This document shows, one piece after another, positions 43,727-52,663 of a stretch of 64,000 nucleotides of DNA. Source of the stretch: an uncultured Lachnospiraceae bacterium (GTDB lineage Bacteria; Bacillota; Clostridia; Lachnospirales; Lachnospiraceae). Numbering within the stretch: position 1 is the stretch's first letter; each line of letters starts with the position of its first letter. A program made the translations under genes and the position numbers. Under the pieces are notes generated by a model, which was not told the origin of the DNA, did not search any database, and saw only the letters and a list, made by a program, of their open reading frames with translations. The stretch covers positions 62,001 to 126,000 of the forward strand of contig CAJTTI010000002.1 of NCBI GenBank assembly GCA_910579225.1, given 5' to 3'.

Positions 43727-44734
43727 ATGTATCAGGAAGAATTTTACGGAACCCACTATGAGATCGGATATTCCTTTGGAGAGCAATTATTCTTTAAGAA
43801 AAGAAATCTGCTGCAAGAAGTACCTTTTCCGGTCACGGAGGAACGGATCCGGTTTGCTGAAGGCTGCAGACCCTCTTATGAAAAATGGTATCCGGAAGTA
43901 TTGGAGGAGATTCGGGGAATTGCAGAAGGGCAGCGGGCAGATCCGAAGCGTCTGGAGGCGGTGCTGCTTGGCATGTATGCCATAGTGCCGGAAACCCGGT
44001 GTTCCTGTCTGGCGTTTCGGGAAGGGGCACATGTAATCCTTGGCAGAAACAGTGATTTTCTGACTGTGACCAAGGAGCAGAACCGGAATGTGATCAATCG
44101 GCTGGCTGGCGGTTTTTATGCCTTTCAGGGCAACACCACGGCTTTTGTAGAGATGGAGGACGGAGTCAATGAACACGGCCTTGCAGTAGGGCTGACGTCG
44201 GTGTATCCCGTGTGCCGGGGATATGGGCTGAATGCTGGGATGCTGCTTCGGTACGGCCTGGAGCGATGCAGGACCGTGGAGGAATTTGTAAGGACTCTTA
44301 AAAAGCTGCCGACAGGTTCCAGCCAGACCTTCACGGCAGCAGACCGGACCGGGGCAGCAGCGGTTATTGAATGCAACCCGGAGAGGATGGAGGTGTGCCG
44401 CCTGGACGAGGAGCACCCGTTTGTGTTCGCAGTGAACACTTTTCATCTGGATACCATGAAGTCATATCGGGTGGAAAGTTTTGACGACTGGAACGCAAAG
44501 AAACGATATGAGACGATACAGTCCGCATTCAGTCAGGAGTGGACAACGGATGCAGTCTCTTTTGCCATGAATGTTCTGAGGGGAAAATATGGGTTTCTCT
44601 GCCAGTATGATAGGACGACGGGAAAAGACACCGTGTGGTCTGTGGTCTATGATGTGGGGGAAGGAAAGCTCTGGCAGTGTGAAGGAAATCCGTTCCGGGA
44701 GGACCATGTGGAAGACGGACGGTTTGTATTCTGA
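43727..44734 (+). CDS. C45-family acyltransferase/amide hydrolase
   Basis: A 335-residue Ntn-hydrolase-like protein of the C45 family (penicillin acyltransferase/carcinine hydrolase relatives). The N-terminal Cys nucleophile region reads ETRCSCLAFREGAHV followed by LGRNSDF, and further family blocks are NEHGLAVGLT and TAADRTGAAAVIECNP. Such enzymes cut or transfer linear amides; the substrate here is unknown. ATG 43727 has GGAG about 11 bases upstream. It has its own promoter and a terminator after it. Confidence 0.82.
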   Translation: MYQEEFYGTHYEIGYSFGEQLFFKKRNLLQEVPFPVTEERIRFAEGCRPSYEKWYPEVLEEIRGIAEGQRADPKRLEAVLLGMYAIVPETRCSCLAFREGAHVILGRNSDFLTVTKEQNRNVINRLAGGFYAFQGNTTAFVEMEDGVNEHGLAVGLTSVYPVCRGYGLNAGMLLRYGLERCRTVEEFVRTLKKLPTGSSQTFTAADRTGAAAVIECNPERMEVCRLDEEHPFVFAVNTFHLDTMKSYRVESFDDWNAKKRYETIQSAFSQEWTTDAVSFAMNVLRGKYGFLCQYDRTTGKDTVWSVVYDVGEGKLWQCEGNPFREDHVEDGRFVF

Positions 44735-44751
44735 GCGGGTAGGCAGACAAA

Positions 44752-44776
44752 GGACCGGGACATGTTCCCGGTCCAT
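44752..44776. terminator. Bidirectional terminator-like hairpin
   Basis: GGACCGGGA / TCCCGGTCC arms with a 5-base loop between the C45 gene and the small minus-strand gene; followed by TTTG on the minus side. Confidence 0.65.
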
Positions 44777-44784
44777 GCCAGGGA

Positions 44785-44877
44785 CTATTTTTTCTTCTTT
44801 TTGATGTTAGAGTAAATGGTGTATGCAACGATGGCTACAAATGCAACCTCTACCACAATTTTTATGATCTCATACAT
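44785..44877 (-). CDS. 30-residue single-helix membrane protein
   Basis: A short gene with a perfect AAAGGAGGAGG site before ATG 44877. The product has one hydrophobic helix (IIKIVVEVAFVAIVAYTIY) and a lysine tail (KKKKK), so it should insert in the membrane. It could be a small regulatory peptide, a hydrophobic toxin of a type I system, or a subunit of a complex. No antisense RNA is evident, and the function is unknown. Confidence 0.6.
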   Translation of the reverse strand: MYEIIKIVVEVAFVAIVAYTIYSNIKKKKK

Positions 44878-44973
44878 GGCCGACTACCTCCTCCTTTGTT
44901 TTGAAATATACAGCGTAATCTGCTGCTTTCCAGTCTGTTTTCTCACAAAATCTACCGGTTGTCAATAAAAAAT

Positions 44974-45114
44974 TTAAGTGGATTCCATGGGCGTTCCCAC
45001 TTCGATCAGATTTCCGTCCTGGTCAAGGAGCAGCTCCAGACCAAACAGGTCGTGGTAAAATTTTCTGGATCGTTCCAGATCCCTGACAACGATCAGTATA
45101 TTTTTCAGTTTCAT
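44974..45114 (-). pseudogene. VOC/glyoxalase-family fragment
   Basis: A 46-residue frame with a good AAAGGAGA site and the start of a VOC (glyoxalase-like) domain: KNILIVVRDLERSRKFYHDLFGLELLLDQDGNLIEVG read in parts. VOC proteins are about 120 residues, so about two-thirds are missing. The frame ends with TAA in an AT-rich stretch; a deletion is likely. Confidence 0.7.
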
Positions 45115-45158
45115 GAATACACATCTCCTTTAGAATGGATGTTGACTGACCCACCGCG

Positions 45159-45425
45159 TCAGATCCCGCCGCATGATGGAAATTGCATAGGGAGGTTCCT
45201 GTTGCTCCCAATTAAATCCGGCATGTTGATATAACCTTTTTTAGTCTTGGATGCCGCAAGTTTTACAGCCTGTTTTTCGCATTCTTCTTCAGTGGCGAAT
45301 TCCTTGATCTCATAACGTCCGGTGGTGCCGGTTCTGCCCCAGTTGAGCACCAGAGCACAGCCGTCGGTCTCTATTCGCCAGAATTTATCTGATTTTTCGT
45401 CGATGTAGTGTAATGTTTGTTTCAT
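45159..45425 (-). CDS. WGR-domain protein
   Basis: An 88-residue protein that is almost all WGR domain: the signature LNWGRTGTTGRYEIKEF and the helical KQAVKLAASKTKKGY are clear. WGR domains bind nucleic acid or appear in MolR-like and polymorphic-toxin systems. The last 15 residues look unlike the family, so the gene may be the truncated start of a longer protein. It is next to immunity-like genes on the same strand. Confidence 0.75.
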   Translation of the reverse strand: MKQTLHYIDEKSDKFWRIETDGCALVLNWGRTGTTGRYEIKEFATEEECEKQAVKLAASKTKKGYINMPDLIGSNRNLPMQFPSCGGI

Positions 45426-45512
45426 TGATCTGTTATTATTTTTATAAAAGAATCTATGTTACGGCTTTTATCTTTGATTCTTTGAAATAAGCAAGGAGTG
45501 CTTATGTAACGG

Positions 45513-45872
45513 TCAATCCCACTCAATCTCATCCCCTTTTTCCCGTATGATCTGATATAGCTCCTCTTCATTCTCGATCAGAGAAACGATGATTTGGGCA
45601 AAGCGCTCTGCCTTTTTCTCATTTTCTTCTGCGGAGGGATAGTAGGCGGCATAGGAGCCGGCTTCCGGGTCGCTTTCCAGGCCCTCTAAGAGTTCGGGGG
45701 CATGCTGGGCAAGATAATAATTGAAAAAGGCGTCCCAGTTGTATCCGTTCATGTAGGCATTTTCGTTGATCTCATACATCTTTTCACCGATGGTAAAGGG
45801 CTTGGTGTTCTCATTGTTAAAGCTCACGGTGACCCATTTGTCATTTTTGTACACTGCTACGTAGTCTGTCAT
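45513..45872 (-). CDS. Imm51-like immunity family protein
   Basis: A 119-residue acidic protein whose central block (ENAYMNGYNWDAFFNYYLAQ and DPEAGSYAAYY) resembles the Imm51 family of immunity proteins for polymorphic toxins; recognition is from memory. AGGAGG precedes the ATG. No toxin gene is in view, so it may be an orphan immunity gene guarding against neighbours. Confidence 0.65.
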   Translation of the reverse strand: MTDYVAVYKNDKWVTVSFNNENTKPFTIGEKMYEINENAYMNGYNWDAFFNYYLAQHAPELLEGLESDPEAGSYAAYYPSAEENEKKAERFAQIIVSLIENEEELYQIIREKGDEIEWD

Positions 45873-45904
45873 AAATTGAATTCCTCCTGATACAGTTTGG
45901 CTTC

Positions 45905-45942
45905 AAGCCCATCCACCACCTGTAAGGGAGATGGATGGGCTT
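45905..45942. terminator. Terminator-like hairpin
   Basis: AAGCCCATCCA / TGGATGGGCTT, an 11-bp perfect stem between two minus-strand genes. Confidence 0.6.
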
Positions 45943-45961
45943 TGGATAGGCGTTTGCTGTT

Positions 45962-46729
45962 TTATAGCTCCAGTGTCTGCCAGAAGATATTCTGGTTCAA
46001 GAACAGCGTTTCCTCTGTGAATTCCAGAAAGAGCCGGCAGACCTGTTCCCTGGACAGGACCTGTGATCCGGGAACCTGGATCTGAAAATTGTTGATGGAT
46101 ACCAGTGCGTCTGCCACGGAATTTTCTGCTTTTTGCTCCGCCCGCAGTTGCTTCCAGGTTGCAGGTTCTGTGTAGTTGCGGATTTCGACGATGAAGATGT
46201 CCTGAAATCCGCCGGCCTGTATATAGTTTCCCTGACGGTCCGTGAGACAGAGACTGCTTCGTTCCACTTTTTTCATCTGTTTCAGAACCTTCTGAATCTC
46301 CTCAAAATGATAGACAAATTGTCTGCCGTGGGGGATCCATCCGGCTTCCAGAATCATGGGCCACCGGTCCGCAGGGAGGGTGACCGGAAAGGTACGGTCA
46401 AAGGACTGGCTGACGTCCCAGAAGCCCAGATTTTCAGCTTTTGCCAGACGTTTTACGATGCCGTGGGCTTTTTCAGCAGCGGAATAGGAAAAACACATAT
46501 AAATAAAATCTTCATGGATTTCATAATCGCAGGCGTCGTGTAACCGGCTTTCGGGACACTGGTCCATGGGAGGGAACCATTTCCGGATTTTGTCTAAAAA
46601 GGAGCAGAAGATGGCCGGTGACTTTTCCGGGAGTACATCTTCTTCCATATGGGTGTGAAACCATGGACGCAGCTGACTGAATTCGTAGGGAACTTTTCGC
46701 TGGTTGAATACCATCAGATCGTAACTCAT
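45962..46729 (-). CDS. Conserved hypothetical protein of the immunity-like cluster
   Basis: A 255-residue soluble protein, no signal peptide or helix. It begins MSYDLMVFNQRKVP and has many aromatic residues. I do not recognise a catalytic motif. AAGGAG is 8 bases before ATG 46729, better than 46735. The company of Imm51-like and WGR genes on the same strand suggests a defence or immunity context, but this is only positional. Confidence 0.6.
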   Translation of the reverse strand: MSYDLMVFNQRKVPYEFSQLRPWFHTHMEEDVLPEKSPAIFCSFLDKIRKWFPPMDQCPESRLHDACDYEIHEDFIYMCFSYSAAEKAHGIVKRLAKAENLGFWDVSQSFDRTFPVTLPADRWPMILEAGWIPHGRQFVYHFEEIQKVLKQMKKVERSSLCLTDRQGNYIQAGGFQDIFIVEIRNYTEPATWKQLRAEQKAENSVADALVSINNFQIQVPGSQVLSREQVCRLFLEFTEETLFLNQNIFWQTLEL

Positions 46730-46910
46730 AGACATTCTCCTTATCTTTTATATAGAACACCAGGCCGCCTGTAACTTCAGACGGAGTATTTTTATTGTTT
46801 TATCATATCATAGATCCGGGGATGTGAAAACAGGCAGTTTTACCTTTCTCTTATAGTGTTTTTGGCAGCTGCGTCGCCTTGTGTGAATCATGATGACCGT
46901 TTTCCTTTGG

Positions 46911-48239
46911 TCAGTAATGATATCGTTTCTGGTAATGGATCAGGCACCCCAGAGATACAAAGAACATGATCCCTTCCGCTGTTGGCACAGCCATCCAGAT
47001 TCCGATGATTCCAAAGAGCCGCGGCAGTAGCAGGATACCGCCGCAGAGCAGGCCGAAGGTCCGGAGGAAGGACAGGACGGCGGAGACTTTGCCGTTGGAG
47101 AGGGCGGTGAACAGGGCAGAGATAAAGATATTGAAGCCGCAGAAGAGAAAATTTATGGAGAAGACCGGAAAGCCCGCCGCTGCAATCTCATAAACATGGG
47201 AGGTGTCCGGCGCAAACATACGTATGACCCCGGAACCCCCGAAGATGGAAAGGCCAAAGATCAGCAGGGAAGCTGTGGCAAGGAAGCGGATGCAGATGGA
47301 CAGGATTTTCCGCTGCTGCCTGTTGTTGCCGCTTCCATAGTGAAATCCGATCGCCGGCGCGACGCCCATGGAAAAGCCAATGAACAGGGTATTCAGTAAA
47401 AACTGAGAGTAGATCATAATCGTAACCGCCGCCACGCCGTCCTCTCCCAGCAGTTTCATCATGGTGAGATTGAACAAAAAAGTGGTGAGGGCGGCGGCCA
47501 GCTGGCTGACCATTTCAGAAGAACCATTCAGGCAGCTCTCGGTCAGCGGGGCCAGGCTCCATCGGGGTTTTACAAAAGACAGAGTCCCCCGGTTCCGGCA
47601 GAAAAAGACCGTTCCGGCGGCGGCAGGGATCAGGTATCCCAATCCGGTTCCAAGGGCCGCTCCGCGGATTCCCATGCCGCAGAAGACGATAAAAACATAG
47701 TCCAGAAGGATATTGACAAGGCCTGCCAGGACGGACAGGCCGAATCCAAGCCCCGGTTTTCCGGCAGTCACGAACAGGTTTGCGTAGACCGTCTGAACCA
47801 CATTGGCAGGAAGAAAGAAAAGCAAAAGCCCAAGGTAATCCCTGCAACAGGGGAGCAGACGCCGGCTGGCTCCAAGGGCAAAGAGGATGGGATCAAGTAA
47901 GAGGGTTCCACAGGCCAGGATCACAACACCGATGCCGGCGGCAGCCAGGACAAGCAGGGTGAAATCTTCCTTTGCCTCCTGTTGTTGTCCGGCCCCCATT
48001 TTCCTGGATACCACTGCACTGCCTCCGGCGGCGATCATGGTCCCAAGGCCTACAGTAAGATTGATGACTGGACATACGATGTTGATGGCAGAAAGAGCGT
48101 CAGTGCTGACGAACCGGGCCACAAAGATGGTATCTATGATGGTATACAAGCCCATGAATACCATCATGATGATGGTGGGAAAGGCAAAGCGCAGAAGGGA
48201 TGTGGTGTTCCATTCCTGATCAAATATTTGTTTACTCAT
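46911..48239 (-). CDS. MATE family efflux transporter
   Basis: A 442-residue membrane protein with 12 predicted helices in two similar halves, as in MATE exporters that expel drugs or metabolites using sodium or proton gradients. Typical blocks: FAFPTIIMMVFMGLYTIIDT at the N-terminus, GLGTMIAAGGSAVVSRKMGA, and GFSMGVAPAIGFHYGSGN in the second half. It is translationally coupled to the AraC-GNAT gene upstream by an 8-base overlap, so that regulator probably controls it. Confidence 0.9.
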   Translation of the reverse strand: MSKQIFDQEWNTTSLLRFAFPTIIMMVFMGLYTIIDTIFVARFVSTDALSAINIVCPVINLTVGLGTMIAAGGSAVVSRKMGAGQQQEAKEDFTLLVLAAAGIGVVILACGTLLLDPILFALGASRRLLPCCRDYLGLLLFFLPANVVQTVYANLFVTAGKPGLGFGLSVLAGLVNILLDYVFIVFCGMGIRGAALGTGLGYLIPAAAGTVFFCRNRGTLSFVKPRWSLAPLTESCLNGSSEMVSQLAAALTTFLFNLTMMKLLGEDGVAAVTIMIYSQFLLNTLFIGFSMGVAPAIGFHYGSGNNRQQRKILSICIRFLATASLLIFGLSIFGGSGVIRMFAPDTSHVYEIAAAGFPVFSINFLFCGFNIFISALFTALSNGKVSAVLSFLRTFGLLCGGILLLPRLFGIIGIWMAVPTAEGIMFFVSLGCLIHYQKRYHY

Positions 48240-49086
48240 GGGACCACGACCTCTTGTCCGGCTGCAGGAGGAAACGCTGGGTGGGATAGCCGAATTCCGT
48301 CAGCAGTTCTGCCTCCCGAAAACCAAGTCTCTGATATGTTTTCCGCTGTCCTGTGTCTGCACGGTCTCCTTCCCGGAATGTAGTAATACTGATCGGCCGG
48401 CCTGCAAGGGGGTTTCTGATGATATATTCAAGAAGCGTTTCTTCGACCTTTCGTTTCCGGTACTGGGGGTGAATACTTAAAAAATCAACGTTTCCGGTCC
48501 GGTCGGAAAATGCAAGTGCTCCTATGATCTGTTCTTCGTCCCGGACGATCAGCGCCTGCTGTCGGTAGATGTACCCTTTGAGCTTTTCCAGGTGGTCTGT
48601 TTCTTCAAAGCAGGGAAAGCCGTCCACTGTCATAGCAGCCAGTTCCATCCAGTCCGGAATGTCATAAAGGGAAGCGCAGGTGACCGGAGGAAGAGGAGTT
48701 TTGAGGGAGGTAACGGGACGGCACAACAGATGAAATGCAGATTGCAGGGGATAGAATCTTCGGCGCCTCCGGTAGGCGGCAGGGCTTAGCTTGTACATGG
48801 CTTTAAAAATGTCAGTAAAAGCCTGCTGGCTTCCATAGCCGGCGGTCAGCGCGATCTGGATTACGGGCAGTTCCGAAAAGACCAGCAGTTTTGCCGCTTC
48901 GGTCAGCTGCCTGCGCCGGATATAGTCGTGAAGGGTCATGCCCACCACAGTGGTGAATATACGGTGCAGATGAAATCTGGAATAGTGAACGGCATCTGCC
49001 ACCTGTTTCAGATTCAGATGCTGGTCCAGATGGGATTCAATATAGGCGATTGCTTCTGCAGCGGGTTCGGTTGTAAAATCATTCAT
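48232..49086 (-). CDS. AraC-family regulator fused to a GNAT acetyltransferase domain
   Basis: A 284-residue fusion: two AraC helix-turn-helix motifs in residues 1-110 (LKQVADAVHYSRFHLHRIFT and IALTAGYGSQQAFTDIFKA) and a C-terminal GNAT-like domain (about 170-275; IGALAFSDRTGNVDFLSIHPQYRKRKVEETLLEY read in parts). The acetyltransferase could modify a drug or act as a sensor for acetyl-CoA or a ligand. AGGAG supports ATG 49086. The gene overlaps the MATE gene, so the pair may form a resistance unit. Confidence 0.8.
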   Translation of the reverse strand: MNDFTTEPAAEAIAYIESHLDQHLNLKQVADAVHYSRFHLHRIFTTVVGMTLHDYIRRRQLTEAAKLLVFSELPVIQIALTAGYGSQQAFTDIFKAMYKLSPAAYRRRRRFYPLQSAFHLLCRPVTSLKTPLPPVTCASLYDIPDWMELAAMTVDGFPCFEETDHLEKLKGYIYRQQALIVRDEEQIIGALAFSDRTGNVDFLSIHPQYRKRKVEETLLEYIIRNPLAGRPISITTFREGDRADTGQRKTYQRLGFREAELLTEFGYPTQRFLLQPDKRSWSHE

Positions 49087-49274
49087 TCTTAGGTCTCCTG
49101 TTGACATTGTCTTCTTAAATTATTCTGTTGCAGAATCTGCAGTATGAATCATATCAGGTTTTTTCACTGTTTTTTTCATGATTCTTGCTCTTGCTTTCGG
49201 GAGACAGAAGAATCAGGAAAATATATTTGTGTGTGGATTTGCGGCAGCCATGAATCCGGGATGTAAACAGGATT

Positions 49275-49308
49275 GACAAGTTTACAATACCCCCTTGCAG
49301 GGGGGGAT
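49275..49308. other. Palindromes in the 49087-49419 intergenic region
   Basis: The 333-base gap between the AraC-GNAT gene and the kinase gene has no supported gene. It contains TTGACA (49273), a GTAAAC/GTTTAC dyad and the G/C palindrome ACCCCCTTGCAGGGGGG, which could be a terminator stem or a metal-regulator-type operator. Confidence 0.35.
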
Positions 49309-49419
49309 TAATAAAAAGGCTTTGACCAGGGAATCCGAAAAAGAACAAAATGACAATTATGTGAGATAATTTATAGAAAGCGGCAATTGAAAATATTGAA
49401 AAACGTACAACAGATGTAT

Positions 49420-50316
49420 TTAAAACTCAAGTTTTCGAAATGTTTCTTCTGAAAGCAGCGCCCCGGCAGTTTCCACCACTGCTGCAGCGATCCGGTTGGC
49501 GTCTGTCAGCGCAGTTTCCATAGAGGCTCCCTGCTTTAACCGGGCAATGACTGCCCCGATATGAGAATCACCGGCGCCGATGGTATCTTTCTGTTCTGCC
49601 TTCGTACCGGGAATCAAAGCGGATGCACCGGTTGTTTGATAATAAGCCCCCCGCGGGCCCAGAGTGACAATCACCGTATTGCGGGTCTTTTGATGCAGCG
49701 TATGAGCTGCTTCTTCAACGGTGTCTCTGCCGGTGTATTCCAGTGCTTCCCTTTCGTTAAGATGCAGAATGGGGGAGAGCGCGAAGACGGATTCCAGGAT
49801 TGGGGGCTGCAGAAGCCGAATCCTGGGACCCGGTGCAAAATATATCTGAAATCCGGGGTGCTGTTCTAGATAACGGAGAATATGGATTCCAGTGGGTTCT
49901 TCCATTTCAAGACCGCAGAGGTAGACACTGTCGATGGAATCTGAGTCCAGCTGATGGAACCATTCTGGATGGAACCGGTATTCTGCTCCCCGGTGACAGA
50001 CGAATGTACGTTCTCCTGAGGCTTCTACAAAACAATAACAGCATCCGTTTTCCTGTTCCGGAGCAGGGATGGGGCTTTGAATGCCTCTTTCCGCCAGTGC
50101 TTCCCGAACAAAATATCCATAAGTGCCGGTCCCCACAGGAGAAAACAGGATATAAGGGATCTGAAAAAGCCGGAGCATGTCGGAGACATTATAGGCACAG
50201 CCGCCCAGGGATATGGTTTGTCTCTTTACATGAATATCCTCGCCGGTTGCGGGCAGACGATCTACATGGATGATCACATCCGCAACCGTGGAGCCGATGA
50301 CCAGTACCTGTTTCAT
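49420..50316 (-). CDS. PfkB-family carbohydrate/nucleoside kinase
   Basis: A 298-residue PfkB (ribokinase-like) kinase. Visible signatures are the N-terminal GSTVADVIIHVDRLPATGED, the GGCAYNVSD glycine pair and the C-terminal DTIGAGDSHIGAVIARL with the catalytic Asp. It phosphorylates a sugar or nucleoside; ribose, pseudouridine or a related substrate would fit the nucleoside neighbourhood. It starts 14 bases after the EIIC-like gene on the same strand, so they are co-transcribed. Confidence 0.85.
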   Translation of the reverse strand: MKQVLVIGSTVADVIIHVDRLPATGEDIHVKRQTISLGGCAYNVSDMLRLFQIPYILFSPVGTGTYGYFVREALAERGIQSPIPAPEQENGCCYCFVEASGERTFVCHRGAEYRFHPEWFHQLDSDSIDSVYLCGLEMEEPTGIHILRYLEQHPGFQIYFAPGPRIRLLQPPILESVFALSPILHLNEREALEYTGRDTVEEAAHTLHQKTRNTVIVTLGPRGAYYQTTGASALIPGTKAEQKDTIGAGDSHIGAVIARLKQGASMETALTDANRIAAAVVETAGALLSEETFRKLEF

Positions 50317-50330
50317 TAGTGAATTCTCCT

Positions 50331-51413
50331 TTAGGATAAGGTGAGATCTCCATCCTTGATCCAGCCGATTTTTCTCAGCAGTTCGCAGAAGATAACGCTC
50401 AGAACTGCAGGAAGCAAAAAGCAGATCAGAATCATGGCGGTCCAGTCCATGGAAGTGATGGCAGTCTTCGTGCCTTCTGTTACACCATTAATCCATCCGG
50501 TATAGACGCCAATTTGTCCTACCAGGCCGCAGGTGCCCATGCCGGAGGAGATGGCAGGTCCGTTCATCTGAAAATGGAAAATACAGGTAGCAACAGGACC
50601 TGTGATGGCGGATGCCAGTGTGGGAGGGATCCAGATGCGCGGGTTCTTGACGATGTTTCCCATCTGCAACATGCTAGTGCCAAGGCCCTGGGAGATCAGG
50701 CCGCCCCATTTATTTTCCCGGAAGCTCATAACTGCAAAGCCTACCATCTGTGCACAGCATCCGGCCACTGCCGCGCCGCCTGCCAGTCCGACAAGACCCA
50801 GAGCGGCACAGATAGCAGCACTGGAGATAGGAAGAGTCAGGGCGATTCCAACGATCACAGATACCAGGATGCCCATGAAGAAAGGCTGCAGTTCCGTCGC
50901 CCACATGATCAGATTACCCACATATCCTGCCGCGGTTCCGATGGCAGGTGCCCACCACAGAGAGAAGAAGACGCCCACGAGGATCGTAACCAGAGGGGTT
51001 ACCAGGATGTCCACACGGGTTTCTTTGGAGACGGCCTTGCCGCACTCGGCAGCCAGGACGGTGATGACAAGAACCGCCAGAGGACCGCCGGCGGCTCCCA
51101 GTTCGTTGGCGGCAGCCCCCACGGACACCAGGGAAAATAACACCAGCTGAGGAGCCTGGAGTGCATAACCGATGGAGATGGCCATGGCAGCTCCCACTAC
51201 GTAGGCGGATTTGGTATAATTTCCTACAGTAACCAAAAATTCCACGCCGAGCTGTTGTCCCAGCGTAGAGACAATGGTGCCGATCAGCAGGGAAGCAAAA
51301 AGGCCCTGAGCCATGGCGCCCAGGGCGTCGATACCGTAGCGTTTGCCGGAGAAAATGATGTTTTTGCGGACGAGAAATTGTCCGAATTTGTTGGGTGTTT
51401 TGTTTTCATTCAT
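50331..51413 (-). CDS. PTS EIIC-like membrane protein (PTS_EIIC_2 type)
   Basis: A 360-residue membrane protein with about nine or ten hydrophobic helices, rich in Gly and Ala. It resembles the stand-alone EIIC family found in Firmicutes (YRKxxxxxIIFSGKRYGIDALGAMAQGLFASL at the start). No EIIA or EIIB partner is encoded here. With the PfkB kinase next to it, transport without PTS phosphorylation followed by kinase action is possible. Start ATG 51413 with AGGAAGG upstream. Confidence 0.75.
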   Translation of the reverse strand: MNENKTPNKFGQFLVRKNIIFSGKRYGIDALGAMAQGLFASLLIGTIVSTLGQQLGVEFLVTVGNYTKSAYVVGAAMAISIGYALQAPQLVLFSLVSVGAAANELGAAGGPLAVLVITVLAAECGKAVSKETRVDILVTPLVTILVGVFFSLWWAPAIGTAAGYVGNLIMWATELQPFFMGILVSVIVGIALTLPISSAAICAALGLVGLAGGAAVAGCCAQMVGFAVMSFRENKWGGLISQGLGTSMLQMGNIVKNPRIWIPPTLASAITGPVATCIFHFQMNGPAISSGMGTCGLVGQIGVYTGWINGVTEGTKTAITSMDWTAMILICFLLPAVLSVIFCELLRKIGWIKDGDLTLS

Positions 51414-51646
51414 AACATATGCCTTCCTGGGTATGCTTTTTCTTTGGTACCCTTGTTTATTGGGGGTAGCGATACCCGATTTAGAAAAAAATAACATATA
51501 GAGAGGAAGAAATCAAGCAAAAGTGGCTATTTCCTATGCTTTCTCCATACCGGTGAGCCTTAAAATATGTTACAATAACAAGCAACGGGAAAACGGATAC
51601 AGACATAAGAATGCGGACTGGAAAAGAGAGAAGGAGGATCCGGAAA

Positions 51647-52663
51647 ATGAATGAGAAACTGACAGATCAGATGGAAGCCATGCCAAAGATTGACCTGCAC
51701 TGTCATCTGGACGGTTCCATGACGCTGAACAGTGTGGAACAGATTCTGGGAAGAACAATAAGGGTGGAGGAGCTGGAGGCAGGAGAATGTTGCCGGAACC
51801 TGGCCGAATATCTGGAACGGTTCCGGCTGCCCCTTCAGTGCATTCAGACGGAGGAAGGGCTTCGTCTGGCAGCCAGGGAATTTCTGTTGGATGTGGCCAG
51901 GGAACAGACAAAATATGTGGAAGTCCGGTTCGCACCCCTGTCTTCCGTGCATGAACAGCTAAGCTGCAGGAAGGTGATAGAAGCCGTTCTGAACGGACTG
52001 GAGGAAGCGCAGGCACGGTGCGGCGTATCCTGGAATGTGATTGTCTGTGCCATGCGTCATCATCCATGGGAAGACAGCCTTGCCATGCTGAAAGTATGCC
52101 GGGAGTATCTTGGGGCAGGGATCTGCGCAGCAGACCTTGCCGGAGACGAGGCGTCTTACCCGATGGAAGGATTCCGGGAGTTGTTTGCACAGGTAAAGCA
52201 GCTTGGATTTCCTTTTACGATTCATGCCGGAGAATGCGGCAGAGTGGAAAATGTGCTGGAAGCAGTAAAGTGCGGTGCTGCGCGGGTAGGGCACGGGATT
52301 GCCTTAAGTGGACATCCGGAGGCGCAGAAACTTTGTGCAGAGAGGAAGATCGGCATTGAGATGTGTCCTACAAGTAATCTGCAGACCCGGGCGGCGAAGA
52401 AGGAGAGCTATCCGATTCGGGAATTCATGGACGCAGGGCTTTGGGTTACTTTGAATACGGACAACCGCACTGTAAGCAACACCAGTATGACAAAAGAAAT
52501 GACATTCATGGTGCAGGAGTACGGGATTACGGAAGAGGAATTGCGGCAGTTCTTCTGCCATGCAGTGGAAGTGTCTTTTGCGGATGATCAGACAAAGCAC
52601 TGTTTGCTGAAGTTGCCGTTTGGAGAGCTTCCAGTCGGTTGCAGCAGGAAACTGGATGTATGA
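51647..52663 (+). CDS. add: Adenosine deaminase
   Basis: A 338-residue zinc deaminase that turns adenosine and deoxyadenosine into inosine forms. Motifs: KIDLHCHLDGSM with the zinc-binding HxH, the HAGECG block with the catalytic Glu, the ARVGHGIAL His, and LNTDNRTVSNT with the metal-binding Asp. AAGGAGG at 51631-51637 supports ATG 51647. It precedes the nucleoside ABC transporter genes, which fits salvage of imported nucleosides. Confidence 0.93.
   Translation: MNEKLTDQMEAMPKIDLHCHLDGSMTLNSVEQILGRTIRVEELEAGECCRNLAEYLERFRLPLQCIQTEEGLRLAAREFLLDVAREQTKYVEVRFAPLSSVHEQLSCRKVIEAVLNGLEEAQARCGVSWNVIVCAMRHHPWEDSLAMLKVCREYLGAGICAADLAGDEASYPMEGFRELFAQVKQLGFPFTIHAGECGRVENVLEAVKCGAARVGHGIALSGHPEAQKLCAERKIGIEMCPTSNLQTRAAKKESYPIREFMDAGLWVTLNTDNRTVSNTSMTKEMTFMVQEYGITEEELRQFFCHAVEVSFADDQTKHCLLKLPFGELPVGCSRKLDV

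Noticed and set aside
49154..49348. 64-codon minus-strand frame in the 49.1-49.4 kb gap
   Set aside because: No ribosome site, reads through the G/C palindrome, no recognisable domain.
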